A model generated the notes under the pieces. The model did no database searches, was not told the DNA's origin, and worked only from the letters and a program-made list of their open reading frames with translations. A DNA stretch of 8,999 bases, taken from NCBI GenBank assembly GCA_937899305.1, contig CALDJV010001165.1:1-8999 (forward strand), written 5' to 3'. The DNA comes from an uncultured Cytophagaceae bacterium. GTDB taxonomy: Bacteria > Bacteroidota > Bacteroidia > Cytophagales > Microscillaceae. Below, piece after piece: positions 1 through 5,022 of the stretch. The translations under genes and the position numbers were made by a program. How positions within the stretch are numbered: the stretch's first letter is position 1; the number at the start of each line of letters is the position of its first letter.

Positions 1-15
1 CTAAGCGGTTTTGTC

Positions 16-45
16 TAAAAACACAAACCCCGCAAAGCGGGGTGT
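16..45 (-). terminator. Intrinsic terminator after the anti-sigma gene
   Basis: Read on the minus strand, ACCCCGC (43-37) and GCGGGGT (33-27) form a 7-bp GC-rich stem with a TTT loop, followed by the T-rich run TTGTGTTTTT. It lies about 35 nt past the stop codon of the anti-sigma gene. It implies that the sigma/anti-sigma transcript ends here, so no TonB receptor or SusD-like gene to the left is obligatorily co-transcribed. Confidence 0.85.
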
Positions 46-78
46 CCTTAAGAAACTGAATATGTATATCAAAAAAGG

Positions 79-1521
79 TTATTCACAACCTTTTCCTTTT
101 ATAATATATTTATCCCCTAATTTTTCATAAGAAGCATCCAAACTATACTCGATAATATTCAACACCTCTTTGAGCGTAATATTATTAAAATTACCAGTAA
201 ACAGGCAGTTCAACAACGTCTTGTTTTGCGCTTCAATCTTTACTTGATAATACCGTTCCAACTCCGGCAAAACCTCTCTAAGATAGTTGTTATCATAGGT
301 CAGACGATGGGTTTTCCAAGCCAAGAAGTTTTTATTGGTATTCTTTTCTTTGGTAATCTCTGCTTGCTTCTGTTCATAAATAGCCTTATCTCCTGGTACC
401 AATACCACCTTTTTAGTAGTTTCTTTTTCCAACGATACCGCTACTTTACCAGTCACTACGGTTACCTCTACGCCCTTGGTTTTGTCAGAAGCTTTCACAT
501 TAAAAGAGGTTCCCAATACTTCAGTTTTGACGTCGTTGCTCAAAATTGAGAAAGATTGACCATTTTGCTTTGTTACCTCAAAAAAAGCTTCCCCTTTGAA
601 TTTTACTACTCTGTTTTCAAACTTTTTGTTGTAAGTCAGCACACTATTTTTGTTGAGCGTGACCTTGCTACCATCTGGTAGGGTGACCACCTTAGAAGTA
701 TTGGCCGTTTTTACTTCAACCATAGAAGAACCATTGAACAATACCAAATAACCCGCAACTAACAACAATGCAACCGCTGCCGCAATGCCAAGGGTATTGA
801 AAGAACGTCTTGGGCGTTTACCGATTGGTTTTACTGGGGTTTCTGATTTTGGACTTGGGCTCGCTGGGAGTTCATCAGTCAGCGATTGTTGAAACCTGGC
901 CAATCCGGCGGCAACATCTGGCTCATAACTTTCCTGGTATTTTTCGGTACTGTCCCATACTTGAGCCAATTCCTCAAACAGTTGATAGTTTTCGGGACTT
1001 TCGGCCAGCCATTGGTCTAGCCTTGCATTTTCCGCATCTGAGATATGATTGCTCAAACGCTTGATAATTAATTCAGAGAAAGATTGGTCAGTAGAATGCG
1101 TCTCAAGTTCGGCCAATGTTTGTTGAAATCTGAGCAGACCAGCGGCCACATCGGGAGTATAGCTGCGTTGGTATTGTTTGGTCACTTGCCAGATTTTTTC
1201 AATATCTTGAGGTACTTTTTCTCCCTTTGGTAACGGGCTTTTCCCTTGTAGGTGATCAATCAGGACTTCTGGCAAATGATCAACATCACTTGTTGCATTT
1301 TCGGCAATGGTTTGTTGAAATCGTTCTAATCCTGCCGCTACATTGGGGGTATAGCTCTGCTGATAATGTTGGGTAACATTCCAAACTTTTTCCAGATGGT
1401 CTTTAATTGCCAGGTTTTCGGAACTTTGTTCCAGCCATTGGGTCAGTAAAATTTCCTCTTCTGAAGAAATTTTATGCTGACATTGCTTTATAAGTAGTTC
1501 CAGATACTTTTCCAGTTCCAT
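79..1521 (-). CDS. FecR-family anti-sigma factor with a triplicated N-terminal module
   Basis: This is a 480-aa inner-membrane anti-sigma factor of the FecR type. Such proteins hold an ECF sigma factor at the membrane and release it on a signal, often from a TonB-dependent receptor. The cytoplasmic part (1-240) contains three related copies of the usual anti-sigma module (about 8-74, 85-138 and 150-217). Each ends in a shared signature: SYTPNVAAGLERFQQ, SYTPDVAAGLLRFQQ and SYEPDVAAGLARFQQ. A single membrane helix lies at about 244-262, after a basic stretch (GKRPRRS). The periplasmic FecR domain (about 268-365) shows VTLPDGSKVTLN, GEAFFEV, VLGTSFNV and VTGKVAV. A DUF4974-like domain follows at about 405-475 (LTYDNNYLREVLPELERYY, FTGNF). 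The ATG at 1521 starts within the first module. The sigma gene lies 98 bp upstream on the same strand, so the two form an operon. Most family members have one N-terminal module and are about 300-400 aa, which explains the extra length. The target receptor is not in the window. Confidence 0.93.
   Translation of the reverse strand: MELEKYLELLIKQCQHKISSEEEILLTQWLEQSSENLAIKDHLEKVWNVTQHYQQSYTPNVAAGLERFQQTIAENATSDVDHLPEVLIDHLQGKSPLPKGEKVPQDIEKIWQVTKQYQRSYTPDVAAGLLRFQQTLAELETHSTDQSFSELIIKRLSNHISDAENARLDQWLAESPENYQLFEELAQVWDSTEKYQESYEPDVAAGLARFQQSLTDELPASPSPKSETPVKPIGKRPRRSFNTLGIAAAVALLLVAGYLVLFNGSSMVEVKTANTSKVVTLPDGSKVTLNKNSVLTYNKKFENRVVKFKGEAFFEVTKQNGQSFSILSNDVKTEVLGTSFNVKASDKTKGVEVTVVTGKVAVSLEKETTKKVVLVPGDKAIYEQKQAEITKEKNTNKNFLAWKTHRLTYDNNYLREVLPELERYYQVKIEAQNKTLLNCLFTGNFNNITLKEVLNIIEYSLDASYEKLGDKYIIKGKGCE
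871..1500 (-). repeat. Three tandem copies of the anti-sigma module inside the FecR-like gene
   Basis: Protein-level repeats correspond to 1500-1300, 1269-1108 and 1074-871. Copies 1 and 3 have the same length from the ELLI/ELII start to the VW residue (40 positions) and both keep QWLEQSSEN / QWLAESPEN. Copy 2 is 13 residues shorter there and has lost the WL..S.EN helix, with a Pro/Lys/Gly-rich stretch (GKSPLPKGEKVPQ) in its place. All three keep [VI]W-x-x-T-x-x-Y-Q-x-S-Y-x-P-[ND]-V-A-A-G-L-x-R-F-Q-Q. At DNA level the copies are visibly diverged, so this is an old duplication and not an assembly artefact. Confidence 0.85.
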
Positions 1522-1544
1522 TATTATTCAAAAGATTTATAATT

Positions 1545-1571
1545 GGTGAGATGTAAAAAATGCAGCTCACC
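1545..1571 (-). other. Small inverted repeat between the sigma and anti-sigma genes
   Basis: GGTGAG (1545-1550) and CTCACC (1566-1571) are perfect 6-bp inverted arms separated by 15 nt. On the minus-strand transcript this hairpin would sit about 23 nt before the anti-sigma start codon in the 98-bp spacer. It could tune translation of the downstream gene or be a binding site. The arms are short and no run of T follows, so it is not a terminator. The role is not known. Confidence 0.35.
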
Positions 1572-1619
1572 CCTATTTTCGTGGGCTAATGTTTGTAAAT
1601 AATCTTGTATTCAAGGAAC

Positions 1620-2237
1620 TTATGAGAGTAATTCTAGCCAAGCAGTTCCCAATGGTCCAAAAGAAAGTACAGTTTTGATGTATGGTGCCAATCGCTTACG
1701 AAGGTGTTTGAGTGCTTTACTCATTTGATTTTCCACTGTTTTGGGCGATATCCCCATCTCTTTGGCAATTTCTTTGTAACTCAACTCTTCGTAACGACTC
1801 AATATGAATACTTCCCTACATTTGGGAGGCAATTCATTGATGGCTCCATTTACTTGAGTTTCTAACTCCTGAAATTCTAGATTTTGCACCGCGGTTTCTT
1901 TGTGAGCGTGCTTCTTCATTTGCTGCGGAGTAGCATCATCGATGCTGGAGGTGTTGTATTTTTTTCTAAGATGACTAAGTGCGGCATTGATTGCCATTTT
2001 GTGCAAATACGCCTTCAAAGAAATTTGTATGTTTAGATCATTTCTCTTTTGCCAAATTTTAAGAAAGACATCTTGTACAATATCTTCGGTAATGATGGTA
2101 TTGTGTACGATACGATTCACCGTTTTACAGAGCGAAGCATAGTAAGTATCGAACAAAACCTGTACTACTTTTTGGTTTCCTTCCTTAAGCCAGACTAATA
2201 ACTCGGCATCATCTACGGGTGATTTTGATTTTTGCAT
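1620..2237 (-). CDS. ECF-type RNA polymerase sigma-70 factor
   Basis: This 205-aa extracytoplasmic-function sigma factor directs RNA polymerase to its own set of promoters when freed by its anti-sigma partner. Region 2 spans about 27-95: it has the core-binding DIVQDVFLKIWQKR and the promoter-melting part LKAYLHKMAINAALSHLRKK. A Lys/His-rich linker follows (about 96-120). Region 4 (about 127-182) contains INELPPKCREVFILSRYEE and then the helix-turn-helix SYKEIAKEMGISPKTVENQM with KALKHLRKRL. The last ~20 residues (APYIKTVLSFGPLGTAW) form a hydrophobic tail, a feature seen in Bacteroidota ECF factors paired with FecR proteins. The start ATG at 2237 is the natural one. The FecR-like gene follows on the same strand after 98 bp. 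The 139 bp upstream, up to the phhA terminator, must hold the promoter, but I see no convincing TAnnTTTG there, so autoregulation by an ECF promoter is possible. Confidence 0.94.
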   Translation of the reverse strand: MQKSKSPVDDAELLVWLKEGNQKVVQVLFDTYYASLCKTVNRIVHNTIITEDIVQDVFLKIWQKRNDLNIQISLKAYLHKMAINAALSHLRKKYNTSSIDDATPQQMKKHAHKETAVQNLEFQELETQVNGAINELPPKCREVFILSRYEELSYKEIAKEMGISPKTVENQMSKALKHLRKRLAPYIKTVLSFGPLGTAWLELLS

Positions 2238-2376
2238 AAAAATAAATGTTCTAATCCCTCTTGAGTCACAGTTTATAAAGCTGCTTGGTTACGGAGTTAG
2301 TTTTTTTAGAATACTTTGAGCGTAATTCTAATAAAATTAGTATAAAAACTCATTAGTTAAAATTTTTCTGTGGCAT

Positions 2377-2408
2377 AAAAAAACCATCAAGCAAAAAATA
2401 CTTGATGG
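2377..2408 (-). terminator. Intrinsic terminator of phhA
   Basis: On the minus strand CCATCAAG (2408-2401) pairs perfectly with CTTGATGG (2391-2384) across a 9-nt loop, followed directly by seven T (2383-2377). It lies 37 nt past the phhA stop codon. It separates phhA from the sigma gene on the same strand. Confidence 0.92.
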
Positions 2409-2444
2409 CTGGGTATATATAATGACAGTGATAGGGGATATTGT

Positions 2445-3203
2445 TTATTTATATTGAGGTTGAATGGCAGGCTTTACAATGATTCCCTTTTCATGAATTT
2501 CTTTTGCTTTAGCCTCTATTTCAGGAATAGAATTATACAATTGCTCGTAAGAATCGATCACGAAATACTCTTCTTGGTATTTGTGTTTGATGTAGTCAGT
2601 GTCCATCACGTGTTGTACATCGTATGGAAAACGTTTTGGTTCGTTGCTAAACAAAGAATACTCGCATTCGCCACTAGATGACAAAATTCCGGCCCCATAA
2701 ATCCGCAAGCCTTCTTCTTCTTTGATAAGACCAAACTCCACCGTAAACCAATAAATACGAGCGATGACTTCAATTACATTTTTATTGTCAATGTAGTCCG
2801 ACGCAATGCGGCATAACTCTTCTAAGAACTGACAAAACAATTTGTTGGTCAACAGAGGTACATGACCGAATACATCGTGGAACATATCAGGTTCTTCCAG
2901 ATAATCCAATTCCTCCATTTTTCGCAGCCAGGTGGTGGCACAAAAATTACGGTTCTGCATCAATTCAAAAAACTCCTTGTCAGCAATCAAACCTGGAACA
3001 ACATATACTTTCCAATTGGTTTCTGCCATCAAGATTTTGTTCATCTCTTCAAAATTTGGGATTTTCTCATCAAATTCAATGATTTTTAAACCCTCCAAAT
3101 AGCCCTTAGAGGCCATTCCTGGTAAAATTTTCATTTGACGATTGTAGAGTAGCTCCCAAACTTTAAAATCTTCGTCTGTATAATTTGAATATGTTTGCTC
3201 CAT
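2445..3203 (-). CDS. phhA: Phenylalanine 4-monooxygenase (phenylalanine hydroxylase)
   Basis: This 252-aa cytoplasmic enzyme of the pterin-dependent aromatic amino acid hydroxylase family turns phenylalanine into tyrosine using O2, a tetrahydropterin and non-haem iron. The iron-binding facial triad is visible: His109 and His114 in PDMFHDVFGHVPLL, and Glu156 in ARIYWFTVEFGL. The active-site loop YGAGILSSSGE is at 169-179. The protein is the bare catalytic domain, without the N-terminal ACT regulatory domain of animal enzymes and close to the length of other bacterial forms (about 260-300 aa). The N-terminus (YTDEDFKVWELLYNRQ) matches the family, supporting the ATG at 3203. The gene is monocistronic, with its own terminator downstream. 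No pterin dehydratase gene (phhB) is adjacent. Upstream lies a Tyr/Phe-rich leader ORF with a terminator hairpin, so expression is probably controlled by attenuation rather than only at the promoter. Confidence 0.96.
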   Translation of the reverse strand: MEQTYSNYTDEDFKVWELLYNRQMKILPGMASKGYLEGLKIIEFDEKIPNFEEMNKILMAETNWKVYVVPGLIADKEFFELMQNRNFCATTWLRKMEELDYLEEPDMFHDVFGHVPLLTNKLFCQFLEELCRIASDYIDNKNVIEVIARIYWFTVEFGLIKEEEGLRIYGAGILSSSGECEYSLFSNEPKRFPYDVQHVMDTDYIKHKYQEEYFVIDSYEQLYNSIPEIEAKAKEIHEKGIIVKPAIQPQYK

Positions 3204-3224
3204 GTTATTTGTATTTTTGCGAAT

Positions 3225-3257
3225 AAAAAAAACCTAATTCTTCGGAGAACCAGGCTT
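3225..3257 (-). terminator. Leader terminator (attenuator) upstream of phhA
   Basis: On the minus strand CCTGGTTCT (3254-3246) pairs with AGAATTAGG (3241-3233) across a CCGA loop: 9 bp including two G-U pairs, extendable by AAG with the first T residues. Eight T (3232-3225) follow at once. Its position is what makes it notable: it lies before phhA, with the last T 21 nt from the phhA ATG, so RNA polymerase must read through it for the enzyme to be made. No gene other than the leader ORF precedes it on this strand. Confidence 0.85.
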
Positions 3258-3332
3258 ATTAATTATAGTATAATTTGATATGTTTCAAAATAATGTAAGA
3301 ATTGCCTTATTCTCCTGAACGAAAAAGAGGAG
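3244..3332 (-). promoter_or_regulatory. Antiterminator and anti-antiterminator segments of the phhA leader
   Basis: Segment 2 (3315-3304, GGAGAATAAGGC) and segment 3 (3255-3244, GCCTGGTTCTCC) can pair at 11 of 12 positions (10 Watson-Crick, one G-U, one A-G mismatch). Segment 3 is also the 5' arm of the terminator hairpin, so the two structures exclude each other. Segment 1 (3332-3328, CTCCT) can pair with AGGAG at 3316-3312, which overlaps segment 2; this would free segment 3 for termination. Segment 2 begins at codon 22 of the leader ORF, directly after the last Phe codon of the FSF run. I derived the pairings by eye; no folding energies were computed. Confidence 0.75.
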
Positions 3333-3379
3333 TAATAGTATTTATTTGAGTAATAATATGTTGTAGATTTGGATCTCAT
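3263..3379 (-). CDS. Tyr/Phe-rich leader peptide of phhA
   Basis: This is a 38-codon ORF from ATG (3379-3377) to TAA (3265-3263). Its peptide begins MRSKSTTYYY, continues SNKYYYSSFSFRR and ends near QIIL. It holds 8 Tyr (8-10, 14-16, 30, 34) and 4 Phe (19, 21, 27, 31), nearly a third of all residues. Such clustering is typical of leader peptides that sense a charged tRNA, as in the pheA, trp and his leaders of enterobacteria. The stop codon lies 6 nt before the terminator stem. The product is probably not a functional protein; its translation is the signal. The cognate amino acids match the enzyme downstream, which consumes Phe and produces Tyr. I chose this start because it is the only ATG in frame ahead of the Tyr runs and sits just after a good -7 element. 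Confidence 0.8.
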   Translation of the reverse strand: MRSKSTTYYYSNKYYYSSFSFRRIRQFLHYFETYQIIL

Positions 3380-3386
3380 ACTAAAA

Positions 3387-3418
3387 CAAAAATAAGAGAA
3401 AATTCTGTAAGATGCCAG
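3387..3418 (-). promoter_or_regulatory. Candidate Bacteroidota-type promoter of the phhA leader
   Basis: On the minus strand TATTTTTG (3394-3387) fits the Bacteroidota -7 consensus TAnnTTTG exactly. A weak -33 match, CTG instead of TTG (3418-3416), lies 21 nt upstream. Transcription would start only a few bases before the leader ATG, giving a very short 5' end. That is plausible for a leader ORF but is also the weak point of the call. Confidence 0.5.
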
Positions 3419-3534
3419 ATTTATTAGATAATTCAAATAAACGGTGGTGATATAACGACCTTTACCACATTTTTGCCATTGATTATTTTGTAAGTACGCA
3501 TTTTAAAATTAATAAAACCAAATTATATTCTTTT

Positions 3535-4299
3535 ATGTTTATTGATACGCACGCGCATATTTATGCCAGCCAGTTTAAGAAAGACCGAGCCGATGTTTTA
3601 AGAAAAGCTTTTGAGCAAAATGTCGAAAAAATTTATCTGCCCAACATAGATCACACTTCTATAGATGACATGATGGAAGTAGAGGCACAATACCCTGATC
3701 ACTGTTTTGCAATGATGGGACTGCACCCTTGTTCAGTCAAGCAAGACTTTGAAAAAGAACTGTATCAGGTAGAAACTTGGCTAAATCAGCGCGATTTTGT
3801 CGCCATTGGAGAAATTGGAACTGATTTATATTGGGATAAAACCTTCTTTGAACAACAGGCCGAGGCTTTCAAAATCCAGGTAGAGTGGGCTAAAAAGTAC
3901 CAACGCCCAATCGTGATTCATTGCCGAGATTCATTTCAGGAAACCATCGACCTACTTACTCCGTTAATGACAGAAGAGCTTACTGGAATATTTCATTGTT
4001 TTACCGGAACAGTGGAAGATGCTCAAAAGATCATTGAGTTGGGGTTTTTACTAGGCATTGGAGGAGTGTCTACCTTCAAAAATGGAGGATTGGACAAGGT
4101 GTTGCCTGAAGTATCACTGGATCACCTGGTATTGGAAACCGACTGCCCTTATTTGGCCCCAGTACCATATCGGGGTAAAAGAAATGAATCATCTTATATT
4201 CCTTTAATTGCAAACCGATTGGCCGAGATAAAAGGCATAGAAATTGAAGAAATTGAACAAAAAACTACCGAAAATGCTCAAAAGTTATTTGGCTTATAG
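3535..4299 (+). CDS. TatD family metal-dependent hydrolase (probable DNase)
   Basis: This 254-aa TIM-barrel enzyme belongs to the TatD/YcfH branch of the amidohydrolase superfamily. Characterised members are divalent-metal-dependent 3'-5' exonucleases on single-stranded DNA or RNA, linked to DNA repair or quality control; some related proteins act on D-aminoacyl-tRNA. The metal-binding set is complete: His6 and His8 in FIDTHAHIY, Glu93 in AIGEIGTDLYW, His129 in PIVIHCRD, His154 in FHCFTG and Asp203 in LETDCPYLAP, followed by the PYRGKRNES signature. The length is normal for the family. It starts with the ATG at 3535, two residues before the first motif, so no earlier start is needed. It is divergent from phhA and followed by a long gene-free region, so it looks monocistronic. 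The sequence does not say which TatD paralogue this is, so no symbol is given. Confidence 0.94.
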   Translation: MFIDTHAHIYASQFKKDRADVLRKAFEQNVEKIYLPNIDHTSIDDMMEVEAQYPDHCFAMMGLHPCSVKQDFEKELYQVETWLNQRDFVAIGEIGTDLYWDKTFFEQQAEAFKIQVEWAKKYQRPIVIHCRDSFQETIDLLTPLMTEELTGIFHCFTGTVEDAQKIIELGFLLGIGGVSTFKNGGLDKVLPEVSLDHLVLETDCPYLAPVPYRGKRNESSYIPLIANRLAEIKGIEIEEIEQKTTENAQKLFGL

Positions 4300-5022
4300 A
4301 AGCCATAAGTATTGAAAACTTTGACAGGCTTATTTCGATAATAATGTAGAATCTTACATGATTTTGTGAACAACTGTTAATGAACTTTCTATAATTTACG
4401 AGTTTTTTTTGGCCGTACTTTTAGTTAAAAAAAACAGAATAGCGAATCATGTTACAACGATAGTCAATGTCAAAACGGGGCCATAAAAAAAAGGGGAAAT
4501 TGCTTTTTTTGTAATATTTTCTTGGGAAGATAGCCTGTTTTTATCAATAGAAGTGTTATTTTATTGAGTAGTATTGCAAAATGGTCTCTTGTTTTAAGTC
4601 TAAAATTCAGTAAGTTATTTTAAAAAAATATCGATATACGTATAATGTTGTGAAAATGTTTTCATTTTTGGCATAAATATTACTTAAGGTTAAACTAAAG
4701 TTAAAAACTGGGTTTTTTCTAGTTAAACTTAGGTAATTCTTACACAGTGTAATTTGGATAAAAATGAAGAATTTGCACTTGTAAACAAAATAATATAATT
4801 TGTGAACACGTTCGAAAAGTAGCATTGCTGACTAATGTCTGTTTTTCGGGCGCTCCAAAGTAAGGTGTGAATTTAAACAAATGACTCTTAATTAACGTAC
4901 CCATACCTTTCTATTTTGTGTCAGAGTAATACACTCGAAAGCAAGTACATCACATACTAACCAGTGCTTATTTTACTTAATTATTAAATTATCTATCCAG
5001 AGTTTCAAATCTCTTTTGGATT
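4300..5022 (+). other. 723-bp gene-free AT-rich region
   Basis: This region is rich in A and T tracts, and I see no credible coding region on either strand. It holds a small hairpin over the TatD stop codon (4290-4305), A/T-tract inverted repeats (GTTTTTTTT at 4402-4410 and AAAAAAAAC at 4427-4435), a long imperfect hairpin at 4679-4737, and presumably the promoter of the TPR-caspase gene. A near match to the -7 element (TATTTTG, around 4912) is one base short of TAnnTTTG, so I do not call it. No tRNA, rRNA or CRISPR pattern was seen. Confidence 0.6.
4679..4737. repeat. Long imperfect inverted repeat / hairpin in the gene-free region
   Basis: The left arm 4679-4697 (TTACTTAAGGTTAAACTA core) pairs with the right arm 4720-4737 (TAGTTAAACTTAGGTAA core), with one G-U, one mismatch and one bulged A in about 19 positions. 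Inside it, AAAAAC (4703-4708) and GTTTTT (4712-4717) form a second 6-bp stem with a 3-nt loop. No T run follows on either strand, so a simple terminator is unlikely. It may be a structured RNA, a protein-binding site or a remnant of a small mobile repeat. Confidence 0.45.

Noticed and set aside
226..1064. Plus-strand ORFs of 107 and 84 codons (226-549 and 810-1064)
   Set aside because: Both lie antisense within the FecR-like gene, whose frame is fully explained by known domains. The translations resemble no family.
3263..3379. Reading the leader ORF as an ordinary small protein gene
   Set aside because: Its Tyr/Phe clustering, the exclusive RNA pairings overlapping its codons, the terminator directly after it and the matching function of phhA fit a regulatory leader better.
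4285..4308. Hairpin over the TatD stop codon (TGGCTT at 4290-4295 with AAGCCA at 4300-4305)
   Set aside because: The stem is only 6 bp, weakly extendable across a bulge, and is not followed by a T run. It may aid termination but is not strong enough to call.
4402..4435. GTTTTTTTT / AAAAAAAAC inverted tracts as a terminator
   Set aside because: The stem is almost pure A-T with a 16-nt loop; such tracts are common by chance in this AT-rich spacer.
4363..4808. 10-bp direct repeat TTTGTGAACA (4363-4372 and 4799-4808)
   Set aside because: Only two copies more than 400 bp apart in AT-rich DNA; they could be chance and link to no gene.
4607..4825. 72-aa minus-strand ORF in the gene-free region
   Set aside because: The composition is dominated by Phe, Tyr, Leu, Ile and Lys from AT-rich DNA. 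It has no recognisable motif and overlaps the hairpin at 4679-4737.
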